Origin: Syntrophaceae bacterium UBA4810
GTDB lineage: Bacteria > Desulfobacterota > Syntrophia > Syntrophales > Smithellaceae
Direction: 5' to 3'
Length of the DNA stretch: 10,096 nucleotides
Assembly (NCBI GenBank): GCA_002402545.1
Contig: DHGA01000028.1
Coordinates: forward strand, 1-10,096
The notes beneath the pieces are model-generated. The model made no database searches and was not told where the DNA came from. It saw nothing but the letters and a program-made list of their open reading frames with translations. Positions 1-6,057 of this stretch are shown piece after piece (position 1 is the first letter of the stretch; every line of letters begins with the position of its first letter). The position numbers and the translations under genes are program-made.

Positions 1-25
1 ATCGGCTGTATTGCTTTTGTTAGGC
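1..25 (-). other. attC site, partial (cut by window start)
   Basis: The + strand shows an L-box-like word (ATCGGCTGTATT, 1-12) followed by the core GTTAGGC at 19-25. On the minus strand this is R'' (GCCTAAC), the start of the attC that ends the cassette carrying the gene at 20-718. The CGGCTG word matches the arm found in the complete attC sites at 1266-1321 and 5479-5533. The stop codon TAA of the upstream gene lies inside this core, which is common for integron cassettes. The other half lies outside the window. Confidence 0.75.
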
Positions 26-718
26 GTCATTATCACATGGAATGTAGGCCACATATATATTTGACGCTTCAAAAAATTGCATTCTGCCTCCAATAAGACC
101 GTTATCGTCAGGCGGTAAAACTGAGTAAGAAAACACAGTTGGATTATTACCATATTGAGGCTCTTGGTCAAAATGTGGTTTTACGATTTCAGCTACAGTG
201 CGCTGGTTATAATTAGACTTGACGGCGCCTTCTGTTTCATAGTGAAGCATAAAGTCAGCAAATATCGAGCATTTCCCTTTAAATTTTCTTCCAAAATGGT
301 GGAAATACAAGCCGTGCGCCATATGGGTTGATGCGCGAAGAAATCGTTGGTAGTCAATCTTGGCCAGCGATGCCGAAATTGCATCACCTTGAAACTCGAC
401 AGACATAACAGGGCTGCTTTTGCTAAAAAAATGATTTGGAAGATTCTGGTTACGCAATACTGCCCGTAGTATTTTTGTCAAACCCTGACGCTTCGCAAGA
501 ATATTGTTTGCAATATTTAGAGTCAATACAAATAGCATTAACTCATCGTCTTTTGACTTCTTTGAGTTATGAATATCACACGAGGGAACCGTTATTAAAT
601 CTTTTCTAAGATCCTCACCGCTCTCGATATCCTTCTGTTCTGGAAATATACATAGAGGCGGAACATGTTCACGAGAGGTAGAAGGTGCCTCACACATATA
701 GCAAGTTTCCATATTCAT
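20..718 (-). CDS. HNH-like zinc-binding protein (putative endonuclease), cassette gene
   Basis: A 232-residue cassette-encoded protein of unproven function. The N-terminus has a zinc-knuckle and HNH-like layout: C6-x2-C9, then R16-E17-H18-V-P-P, then V44-P-S-C47-x2-H50-N51 and a K-S-K-D-D-E stretch at 54-59. This C-x2-C / (E/D)H-V-P-P / S-C-x2-H/C-N pattern is known from small HNH endonuclease-like proteins of mobile regions; I infer nuclease activity only from this pattern. Residues 60-232 show no motif I recognise and no membrane segment. The start at 718 has AAGG about six bases upstream; a second ATG lies two codons in (712). The stop falls within the attC core at 19-25. It begins only 22 bases after the stop of the preceding gene (741-1253), with no intact attC between, so the two probably move and are transcribed together. 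Confidence 0.72.
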   Translation of the reverse strand: MNMETCYMCEAPSTSREHVPPLCIFPEQKDIESGEDLRKDLITVPSCDIHNSKKSKDDELMLFVLTLNIANNILAKRQGLTKILRAVLRNQNLPNHFFSKSSPVMSVEFQGDAISASLAKIDYQRFLRASTHMAHGLYFHHFGRKFKGKCSIFADFMLHYETEGAVKSNYNQRTVAEIVKPHFDQEPQYGNNPTVFSYSVLPPDDNGLIGGRMQFFEASNIYVAYIPCDNDA

Positions 719-724
719 ATTTTG

Positions 725-735
725 CCTTGTTCGGC
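725..735 (-). other. attC remnant between two fused cassettes
   Basis: Minus strand GCCGAAC (R'', + strand GTTCGGC at 729-735) is followed at once by AAGGC and then the start of the next gene. The R'' matches exactly the first bases of the cassette carrying gene 741-1253 (GTTCGGC, read from 1272 to 1266), so it is that cassette's own attC start. The L'' and L' boxes, the stem and most of R' are missing, leaving only an AGGC end that would fit a former TTAGGC. Inferred: a deletion between the two outer cores fused two cassettes. Confidence 0.6.
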
Positions 736-740
736 GTTAT

Positions 741-1253
741 TTATCGGGTCCATTTGGCATATTCAGGAACTTTGTCTTTCATATCTCTATAGAGCCAAAC
801 CATTCGATCAAAGTACCAGAGTTTCCCCACATACATTAACAGCCCACCCAAGAGGGTAGGCCAAAGACTTAATAGCAAAATGCCGTAGGCATAAGGGAGA
901 ATGCCTGCTGCACTTATGACAAGTAGCGTGTTGGCGGCGATGAAATGGTGTCTAGGAATCGGAATAACCTTTCTGTTTAGCCAAACCCTTTCCCCAAAGA
1001 CGCCTTGCGAAGCCCAATTGTCGGTTGACTTTGGTTCGGGAAAAACTCTGGGGTTGATCCAGATCCAAAGCAGGGCGGCGAGAAGAGGCAATATAAACCA
1101 TCGCCCAATCCATGCCCTGCTCCATAGGGATAAGGTCAATAAAGGGAGACATGTAATGATCCTTGTCCATGCACTCCACGGGTTGGCGTGTCGTAGCCAA
1201 GTGGTATCGGACATTAACAATATTTTCGTAATCACGTTATTTTGCGTTTTCAT
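741..1253 (-). CDS. Small integral membrane protein, DUF6653-like, cassette gene
   Basis: A 170-residue membrane protein of unknown function. Hydrophobic segments lie at about 32-48, 51-67, 104-123 and 125-145, giving probably four transmembrane helices, with a charged C-terminal tail. Between helices 2 and 3 is a polar stretch with N67-P-R, F-P-x-P (71-74), N-W-A (79-81) and G-E-R-V-W-L-N-R (87-94); the N-terminus has N24-P-W-S-x-W-T-R. These recall the DUF6653 family by memory; no function is known to me. The start at 1253 is preceded by GGCGGAA, a weak ribosome site, and lies 12 bases inside the cassette's leading core (1266-1272). A later ATG at 1214 has no better site. Its 3' attC is reduced to a remnant, so it is linked to the HNH-like gene at 20-718. 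Confidence 0.72.
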   Translation of the reverse strand: MKTQNNVITKILLMSDTTWLRHANPWSAWTRIITCLPLLTLSLWSRAWIGRWFILPLLAALLWIWINPRVFPEPKSTDNWASQGVFGERVWLNRKVIPIPRHHFIAANTLLVISAAGILPYAYGILLLSLWPTLLGGLLMYVGKLWYFDRMVWLYRDMKDKVPEYAKWTR

Positions 1254-1265
1254 GATGATATTTCC

Positions 1266-1321
1266 GCCGAACGCGCGAATCAGCCGGAGCGCAGCGATCG
1301 GCTGGATGAGTCTTGTTGGGC
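1266..1321 (-). other. attC site (56 bp) of the HNH cassette
   Basis: The + strand begins GCCGAAC (1266-1272) and ends GTTGGGC (1315-1321). Between them an imperfect palindrome pairs AATC-AGCCG (1278-1286) with CGGCTGGAT (1299-1307), leaving one extrahelical base, the usual feature for bottom-strand recognition by IntI. The end core GTTGGGC is the complement of the first bases of the HNH cassette (GCCCAAC at 2115-2121). The central 30 bases are identical to those of the attC at 5479-5533. Confidence 0.88.
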
Positions 1322-1325
1322 TTTT

Positions 1326-2099
1326 TCATTTGACTGCGGCTACGAGATCCCGCAGATCATCTATTGTGAAAGGAGGATCACTTCGGTGAAGCATAGCGTG
1401 GCAATTAGGACATACAGGCTGCATATCATTAATTGGGTCTACCTCGTACTCTTCATCCCGCAGCGCTATTGGGTATAAATGGTGAACATGGATGAAGCCC
1501 TGGCCAATTGTGCCATAGGTAACCTGAAAATCTATGCCACAAACGATGCATGCAGTGCCATAGTGCTCAATGCATGCTTTGCGTGCTTTTGGGTTTCGCT
1601 CATAGGCATTTACGGTTACCTTCTTTACCGCGCCTTCTGGGTACCTTGCACCCGGATACACATCATCCGGGAAGCCCGAACTAGCGCCTGTTTTTAATCT
1701 CGGTTCCGCTTTCGTTTGGTCGTTCAGCTGCACTACCCAGTAACTGCGCTGTTTTGCCGATGGCTCGATCTGCAATTCAGCACACAGATTGAGGTATTCG
1801 TCTTCCATTTTGACGCGGTTTTCGTGCGAAATACCAAGCACCGATGTTATTCTTGGTGTTGTAACGCTTCCGCTTTTATATTCGAAAGCAAGGTGTTTTT
1901 CCATTGTATTCCATTTATATCCCGCAAACCTGCTTGGACAAAACAGCATACCTTTTTTGGTGGACACGGCTACAAAATTCTTACCTAGCCGGATGCGATC
2001 AGCGTAAAATTCTCGTTCCGCTACTACTTCAGAAGCGCGGTAACTATTGAACGTTAGAACGTTCGACGCGATATCGCCTAAATCGTCAACGGTCTTCAT
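1326..2099 (-). CDS. HNH endonuclease (McrA-like ββα-metal nuclease), cassette gene
   Basis: Predicted DNA endonuclease of 257 residues. The C-terminal third is a well-preserved HNH domain: C184-x2-C187, the H-V-H-H motif (204-207), N224 in D-P-I-N-D-M, then C230-P-N-C233-H and H238. The paired cysteine knuckles bind structural zinc, and H206/H207 with N224 and H238 would form the ββα-metal site that hydrolyses DNA. The N-terminal 130 residues contain a P-S-R-F-A-G-Y-K motif (about 55-62) typical of the leader domain of some HNH restriction-type proteins, possibly for DNA reading, but I cannot name it. The frame is open to a TTG at 2120, but that codon lies inside the attC core. The ATG at 2099 has AAAGGAGAG just upstream and is the real start. 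Inferred role: restriction of incoming or modified DNA. No methylase is next to it, so a modification-dependent (McrA-like) target is possible. Confidence 0.88.
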   Translation of the reverse strand: MKTVDDLGDIASNVLTFNSYRASEVVAEREFYADRIRLGKNFVAVSTKKGMLFCPSRFAGYKWNTMEKHLAFEYKSGSVTTPRITSVLGISHENRVKMEDEYLNLCAELQIEPSAKQRSYWVVQLNDQTKAEPRLKTGASSGFPDDVYPGARYPEGAVKKVTVNAYERNPKARKACIEHYGTACIVCGIDFQVTYGTIGQGFIHVHHLYPIALRDEEYEVDPINDMQPVCPNCHAMLHRSDPPFTIDDLRDLVAAVK

Positions 2100-2114
2100 G
2101 CTCTCTCCTTTTAT

Positions 2115-2175
2115 GCCCAACGAAAAGCTAAGCCGGAGCCGCGAAGCGGTGATCGGCTTGAGCGCCGGGTTATGC
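2115..2175 (-). other. attC site (61 bp) of the Lnt-like cassette
   Basis: Bounded by GCCCAAC (2115-2121) and GTTATGC (2169-2175) on the + strand. The stem pairs AAGCCG (2130-2135) with CGGCTT (2154-2159), and the loop contains a second small palindrome (CCGC...GCGG). The terminal core GTTATGC is the exact complement of the cassette's own first bases (GCATAAC at 3682-3688), confirming that the two belong to one cassette. Confidence 0.88.
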
Positions 2176-2183
2176 AGGTTCCT

Positions 2184-3665
2184 TTATAAACGCTTACGAG
2201 CAAAAGAATAAATTACACATATTAAAGCGCCCAGCACACATGCCCAACCGAACCAATCACCCCATCGCGAATAGAAGGTTCTTATTCCTTTTATGGGAAC
2301 ATCAGCAACCATCATACCGTCTTTAGACTGCTCGGAATCCATCGTAGTCAGGACGTGTCCTTGATAATCAATCGCGTAGCTGATTCCGTTATACGTGGAA
2401 CGAACAAAGGAAAATCCGTTTTCGATTGCTCGCAGATAATACGATGGACTTACGCTTTTAGGAAAATCGTATGATGGCCCTAGCATCAAGTCGACTCTCT
2501 TTTGCCCTGCCTGCCGGATATAAGAAGGAAAGCTCATGTCCCGGCACGTTGACACACCGACTACGCCATAAGGTGTAACGGCTGTCTGAATCACTTCAGG
2601 ACCTTTTTTAAATACACGTGTTTCACCGAATTCACCGAATCCCAACAAAAATCGTTTTGCATAGTGGATCAGGATAACCCCTTCAGGACTGACCAACACA
2701 TTCATGTTTCGGCCTTTTTCATTTTTAGAAAAATATGAATAGGCCAGATTCAGGTAAATCTTGTTCTCTCTGGCAATACGTTGAATCTCCTTCAGCAACT
2801 TTTCCCTGTCCTCTTCAGTCACGATGATGGCGTACTCCTGAAAAGAAATAATCTGCACTGCGTTCCGAGATGCCTGTTTTGTCATATCTTCTATCCGACT
2901 CATGACATTCTCAAAAGGCGACGCCTGTTTATTGTTAAAAATATCCATCATTGAGACAGATTTGCCATCGTGTGGGATTAAGACAGCTGACGCAACTTTT
3001 ACAGTATTCTGGTTTTGATCCGGTGATGTTGCTAATTTGAACAGGCCAAATCCGGACAGGATTAGAAAAGCGCCGATTATCGCAGCGAATGCCGGCGCAA
3101 CAGTTTTCCGTTGGAAATGGTTTTCCCACAAATAATTCACAAAAGACGCAACCCACGAAAACATGAAAACAAATCCCCATAAACCGAACAAGGATGCAAT
3201 CTGCTGAAAGAAAAGCGGTCCCTGGGAATAAATGTCTTTAGCAACGTCTCCATCGAAAGGGCCTACCAGGGAGGATAAAAAAAGGATGGCTGTAACCAGT
3301 GTCGGAAACACAAGTGTCTTGATGGTGCCGGGAAGCTTAATTCTCTGATAGATCAAGCTGTCGAGCATGTAGGGAATAAAGAATAATACGGCCAGGAGGG
3401 AATTTCTGATCAAATTTACAGCAAGGGTGCCGAATCCACTACCTATATTGAATAAACCAAAAAGCGCAATATTCAAACTTAGCAGAAATCCGATAAAAGT
3501 CAGTATCAAAGCATGGCGCTTTTGAGTTCGGAGAAACCTCAGAATAAAGATCGGAGAGATAATGATTGCACAGCCAAAAGTAGGAACGAGTTCGCTTCGG
3601 CGCGAAAACATAAAAATGCCGAAGCCTAAAAGAAAAAGGATTAACTGGATGCTCTTTTTGTTCAT
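2184..3665 (-). CDS. Apolipoprotein N-acyltransferase-like membrane protein with CN-hydrolase domain, cassette gene
   Basis: A 493-residue protein with the Lnt layout: about 210 N-terminal residues of hydrophobic helices, a periplasmic nitrilase-type (CN-hydrolase) domain at about 220-455, and one C-terminal helix (about 472-488). The likely catalytic triad is E277 (S-F-Q-E-Y), K337 (H-Y-A-K-R-F) followed by G-F-G-E-F-G, and C374 (G-V-S-T-C-R-D-M-S-F-P). Lnt transfers an acyl chain from phospholipid to the N-terminal cysteine of lipoproteins. The overall size fits Lnt (about 500 residues), but the cysteine motif is C-R-D instead of the usual C-Y-E, so a divergent acyltransferase or amidase of the same fold is also possible. 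The frame extends to a TTG at 3707, which falls inside an attC. The ATG at 3665 has AAAGGA eight bases upstream and begins 17 bases inside the cassette. As a cassette gene it is accessory and need not replace a housekeeping lnt. Confidence 0.82.
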   Translation of the reverse strand: MNKKSIQLILFLLGFGIFMFSRRSELVPTFGCAIIISPIFILRFLRTQKRHALILTFIGFLLSLNIALFGLFNIGSGFGTLAVNLIRNSLLAVLFFIPYMLDSLIYQRIKLPGTIKTLVFPTLVTAILFLSSLVGPFDGDVAKDIYSQGPLFFQQIASLFGLWGFVFMFSWVASFVNYLWENHFQRKTVAPAFAAIIGAFLILSGFGLFKLATSPDQNQNTVKVASAVLIPHDGKSVSMMDIFNNKQASPFENVMSRIEDMTKQASRNAVQIISFQEYAIIVTEEDREKLLKEIQRIARENKIYLNLAYSYFSKNEKGRNMNVLVSPEGVILIHYAKRFLLGFGEFGETRVFKKGPEVIQTAVTPYGVVGVSTCRDMSFPSYIRQAGQKRVDLMLGPSYDFPKSVSPSYYLRAIENGFSFVRSTYNGISYAIDYQGHVLTTMDSEQSKDGMMVADVPIKGIRTFYSRWGDWFGWACVLGALICVIYSFARKRL

Positions 3666-3681
3666 AAATCGGTCCTTTCTT

Positions 3682-3813
3682 GCATAACTGATCGATGAGC
3701 TGTGCAACGGGTACTGGCACAGACAATTTAAAATTGCAAACCATTTGAGATTTCACAGAACTTTCGCCGCGCAAAACGTACTAGTTGCATCAGGCTCGAT
3801 CGAATGGTTAGCA
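3682..3813 (-). other. attC site (132 bp) of the short orphan cassette
   Basis: The + strand begins GCATAAC (3682-3688) and ends GTTAGCA (3807-3813). The arms 3691-3708 (ATCGATGAGCTGTGCAAC) and 3784-3803 pair along nearly their whole length, with three unpaired bases on the 3784-3803 arm, the signature of attC extrahelical bases. The loop (3709-3783) is long and AT-rich. It overlaps the 5' part of an over-long minus-strand reading frame, so that part is not coding. The end core GTTAGCA is complementary in six of seven bases to the orphan cassette's own start (CGCTAAC at 4134-4140). Confidence 0.78.
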
Positions 3814-4133
3814 CTTCTGCTGAAACATATATTTTCGTTTTTATTTTACCAACCTTCAACCAGCAACATCTTTTCATTCGGTAAAGAAAATATTTCTTTT
3901 TTATTCTTGCGAATTAAAAACAGCGTTCATTGCTTGAAAATAAACCGACTTTCATTTCAAAAAAATCCTTCTTTGCTTCGTTCAGCAATGATTTTCTTTG
4001 CAGAATATTCCTCAGCAAATTCTTTATGAAATTCATTCGCACTATAATCATTCAGAACGAGAATGCCAAAAGCAATTTATTTATTTCTCGCAAAGACCTG
4101 AACATAAATTTTAAAGCACCGATTGCCGAGACC
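3814..4133 (-). pseudogene. Short cassette without a convincing gene; broken or very small ORF
   Basis: About 320 AT-rich bases between two attC sites. Together with those sites, 3666-4267 is the only long gene-free stretch in the window. On the minus strand the longest ATG frame is 4036-3914 (40 residues, starting M-N-F-I-K-N-L), without a clear ribosome site. A second frame, 4076-3957, has no usual start codon but reads more like protein, with N-D-Y-S-A-N-E-F-H-K-E-F-A-E-E-Y at its centre; it ends just after a run of seven T that, if one base shorter, would carry it into the other frame. A third (MFRSLREINK...) begins at 4107. This suggests a small gene broken by frameshifts. A non-coding RNA is an alternative. 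An AT inverted repeat (AAAGAAA-ATA-TTTCTTT, 3883-3899) lies in it. The + strand ORFs here look random. Confidence 0.4.
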
Positions 4134-4261
4134 CGCTAACGACAAAATCAGCTGTGCGAACCGCGATGCGGAATCACGGAGCAAGATCCGTGAAAACTTC
4201 AAACGCAATTTATAACAAAAGCAGATTGCGGTTCGCATCAGACTGGATTTTATTGTTAGCC
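4134..4261 (-). other. attC site (128 bp) of the acyltransferase cassette
   Basis: Ends are CGCTAAC (4134-4140; deviates from RYYYAAC) and GTTAGCC (4255-4261). The 10-bp arms TGCGAACCGC (4155-4164) and GCGGTTCGCA (4228-4237) pair perfectly. Outside them AAAATC-AG pairs with CTGGATTTT with one unpaired base. A further hairpin (CACGGA 4175-4180 with TCCGTG 4187-4192) sits in the loop, as in long attC sites with branched terminal structures. GTTAGCC is the exact complement of the acyltransferase cassette's first bases (GGCTAAC, 5479-5485). Confidence 0.85.
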
Positions 4262-4267
4262 TCTGTT

Positions 4268-5458
4268 TTAATATTTAATCTTCATGCCGAACAGAACACG
4301 AAGCACATTTATGCGCCTTACAAGAAATTCATATATTAAGACAGTGATTATAAAAGAAGCAAGTGCTATAATTATATATTTAATTGTCATGCCGACAGTC
4401 CATTGTATCACGAAGAAACCAATAAGATAAACTATTGTCATATGCAATATATAAAACGGCAGTATCGCTTCGCTTGCATATCCAAGAAATCTATTACTGA
4501 AATTTAAAAAACGGCCAGCTAAACCAAGTATTGCTATCATCCAGAAGCAGGCGGCTAAATGCCTTAACACAAAAAATCCGGTTAATGGCCATGTTAAATC
4601 CGGCGGAGACGAGGATGAGAGATCATTAAAATTCATTAGCATATATGAACTTATTTCCGGCATTACAGAGCTAAACTCAATTAATAAATAAATGACAGTT
4701 AGTAATAATGCTATAGCAAAACTGGCAATACAGTACCTTTTCAGTGATTCTTTAATTTGTTCATTTGTAAAGAAGAGATATCCGCAGATGATAAATAACA
4801 AATATGGCAAGAAATCCCAACCGCCTAACAATCTTTTAGAATAAATTTCCAATGGAGCTATTGCAATCAAAGGTATGAAAAGAAGCAGCAATCCCCATGA
4901 TTTTTTAAATAAATTAGAGAATCGTAAAAAAATACTCGCCTTCTGTTTCCCAAAGGGAATAAAAAATACAAATAAGATAAATGTATATACAAAAAGAAAA
5001 ATTAAAAACCAAAGATGACCAGTATACCCAGGATTCCATGTTTTTAAGTAATGGGGATACCATTTGAAGAAGTTATCGCTGAATTGTCCGTTAATAAATT
5101 CTATTAAATAACTCAACGGAGGGGCTATTACAAATACCCCTATAATGATTAATGGTAAAAGAATACGCAGAAGACGTTCTTTGATAAATTCTCCGACTTT
5201 ACGGCTTTTCAAAGAATAATATATTGCCGCACCGGATATCATGAAAAATAGAGGCATCATCCAAAGATTATCAAATTCTCTATGGATAGTCGGTAGAATA
5301 CCTGTTATTGCGTGAGCATTCCGGAGATCAAAAATCCTGCTACAATGATGCAAAAAAACAGCAATAATAGTAATTAATCGGAGCCAGTCAAGGTAATAGA
5401 GTCTATCGTTCTTGTCATTCAAGCTAGATTTACTTAAATAAGATGTTTCATCTTTCAT
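4268..5458 (-). CDS. Acyltransferase family 3 membrane protein (OpgC/OafA-like), cassette gene
   Basis: A 396-residue integral membrane protein of the acyltransferase-3 family (PF01757), which moves acyl groups (acetyl, succinyl) onto periplasmic or surface glycans. The family signature is at the N-terminus: Y-L-D-W-L-R-L (22-28) followed by F-L-H-H-C (35-39), with the key histidine in the first helix. The first helix is followed by M-M-P-L-F-F-M-I-S-G. W-F-L-I-F-L-F-V-Y lies mid-protein, and L-P-F-Y-I-L-H-M near the C-terminus is also typical of the OpgC-like branch. About ten helices are visible and the C-terminus is basic. Length fits the family. The start at 5458 is preceded by GGGAG and sits 20 bases inside the cassette; the stop is six bases before the attC core. 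Base composition is clearly more AT-rich than the neighbouring lolA, ilvE and HNH genes, which suggests a separate origin. The substrate cannot be read from the sequence. Confidence 0.88.
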   Translation of the reverse strand: MKDETSYLSKSSLNDKNDRLYYLDWLRLITIIAVFLHHCSRIFDLRNAHAITGILPTIHREFDNLWMMPLFFMISGAAIYYSLKSRKVGEFIKERLLRILLPLIIIGVFVIAPPLSYLIEFINGQFSDNFFKWYPHYLKTWNPGYTGHLWFLIFLFVYTFILFVFFIPFGKQKASIFLRFSNLFKKSWGLLLLFIPLIAIAPLEIYSKRLLGGWDFLPYLLFIICGYLFFTNEQIKESLKRYCIASFAIALLLTVIYLLIEFSSVMPEISSYMLMNFNDLSSSSPPDLTWPLTGFFVLRHLAACFWMIAILGLAGRFLNFSNRFLGYASEAILPFYILHMTIVYLIGFFVIQWTVGMTIKYIIIALASFIITVLIYEFLVRRINVLRVLFGMKIKY

Positions 5459-5478
5459 ATTGGTACTCCCGAGTTCAA

Positions 5479-5533
5479 GGCTAACGCAGAAATCAGCCGG
5501 AGCGCAGCGATCGGCTGGATTGCCTGGTTGGGC
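5479..5533 (-). other. attC site (55 bp) of the first cassette
   Basis: Bounded by GGCTAAC (5479-5485) and GTTGGGC (5527-5533). The stem pairs AATC-AGCCG (5491-5499) with CGGCTGGATT (5512-5521) with one extrahelical base. Bases 5491-5520 are identical to 1278-1307 of the HNH-cassette attC. GTTGGGC is the complement of the cassette's first bases (GCCCAAC at 5940-5946). Confidence 0.88.
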
Positions 5534-5562
5534 AATATTTTAATTTGGAACATGGAGGCACA

Positions 5563-5728
5563 TATGACCCCAGAACAAAAATTACATAACTACGCCAAGC
5601 GTAATGGATGGACAGCCAAAATGCTTCACACTCTTAGCAAGACTATTTTACTACAAGAGGCCATTTGCTCTTATAAGTCACCTTTTAAAAGCAAATTCAA
5701 ATCTTCTGTAGAAAGTTGTCGCACCTGA
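5563..5728 (+). CDS. Possible small ORF opposite in direction to the cassette gene
   Basis: A 54-residue frame beginning M-T-P-E-Q-K-L-H-N-Y-A-K-R-N. It has an excellent ribosome site (GGAGG, five bases before the ATG) and begins 30 bases after an attC core (GTTGGGC, 5527-5533), just as cassette genes begin after their leading core. Its last third runs antisense through the 3' end of the gene at 5671-5907. Only the first 34 residues or so look protein-like. It fills an otherwise unusually long gap between that gene's stop and its attC. It could be a true antisense-oriented small gene, the 5' remnant of an inverted cassette, or chance. No family recognised. Confidence 0.33.
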
Positions 5729-5907
5729 TGAGGAAACCAATGATGTTTGTCGCAAAGAAATCTTATAATAGCGTCCATGCCCTCAAGGTCTTTATATCCC
5801 TTCTTTTTTGCAAGGGCATCACCTTGACGGGTTGTGATGTATCTCAATTCGGCATCACTGATAAAACATTTTCTTTCGGCTTCATGCAGTTCATCTTTAA
5901 CGCTCAT
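5671..5907 (-). CDS. Small protein of unknown function, first cassette gene
   Basis: A 78-residue soluble, charged protein with no membrane segment or signal peptide. Features are a K-rich centre (A-L-A-K-K-K-G-Y-K-D, 32-41) and a C-terminal part with H-H-W-F-P-H-Q-V-R-Q-L (55-65) followed by S-T-E-D-L-N-L-L-L. I do not recognise a family. It is the attI-proximal cassette, the position usually best expressed from an integron promoter and most recently inserted. The start at 5907 has AGAGGAGAG five to six bases upstream and lies 32 bases inside the cassette core (5940-5946). The 137 bases between its stop and the attC are longer than in the other cassettes and carry a possible ORF on the other strand. 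Confidence 0.7.
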   Translation of the reverse strand: MSVKDELHEAERKCFISDAELRYITTRQGDALAKKKGYKDLEGMDAIIRFLCDKHHWFPHQVRQLSTEDLNLLLKGDL

Positions 5908-5939
5908 ATTGGCTCTCCTCTTTTTAGATTATTATTTAT

Positions 5940-6057
5940 GCCCAACAATTAATATACGTAGTTAGTATTTTCCGAACTTTTGTACAATTTTACTTTATTT
6001 TACAAAAAATGAAAAGGTAAAATACATAATGTAATCAGCTTAATTCGACTTTCGTTG
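5940..6057 (-). other. Probable attI recombination site and integron leader
   Basis: The first cassette is joined here. The core reads GTTGGGC on the minus strand (+ GCCCAAC, 5940-5946), with the crossover expected between its first G and T. A second, inverted core-like word, GTTAGTA, follows at 5961-5967 (minus TACTAAC), which could be the L half of the simple site. The rest is strongly AT-rich and lies between intI and the array, where attI and the cassette promoter Pc normally lie. I could not settle on a promoter: no pair of boxes with good sequence and spacing stands out. The right edge of attI is uncertain. Confidence 0.65.

Noticed and set aside
901..1389. 162-residue + strand ORF
   Set aside because: Antisense to the membrane protein gene 741-1253 and crosses an attC site; no recognisable features.
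2100..2120. TTG start at 2120 for the HNH gene
   Set aside because: The TTG is part of the attC core GTTGGGC and the intervening bases are the ribosome site (AAAGGAGAG) of the ATG at 2099.
3666..3707. Upstream extension of the Lnt-like protein to a TTG at 3707
   Set aside because: The added codons lie in the attC at 3682-3813; the ATG at 3665 has a good ribosome site and typical distance from the cassette core.
3745..4139. Two + strand ORFs (3745-4029 and 3930-4139)
   Set aside because: Compositionally random (rich in F, S and K from AT-rich DNA), no ribosome site, and they overlap attC sequence.
1..5946. CRISPR array as an explanation of the repeated palindromic sites
   Set aside because: The repeats are spaced by whole genes, vary in length and carry integron core sites (RYYYAAC/GTTRRRY).
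5999..6030. Possible intI promoter (TTTACA 5999-6004 and CATAAT 6025-6030)
   Set aside because: Both boxes are good but the 20-base spacer is too long for a standard sigma-70 promoter.
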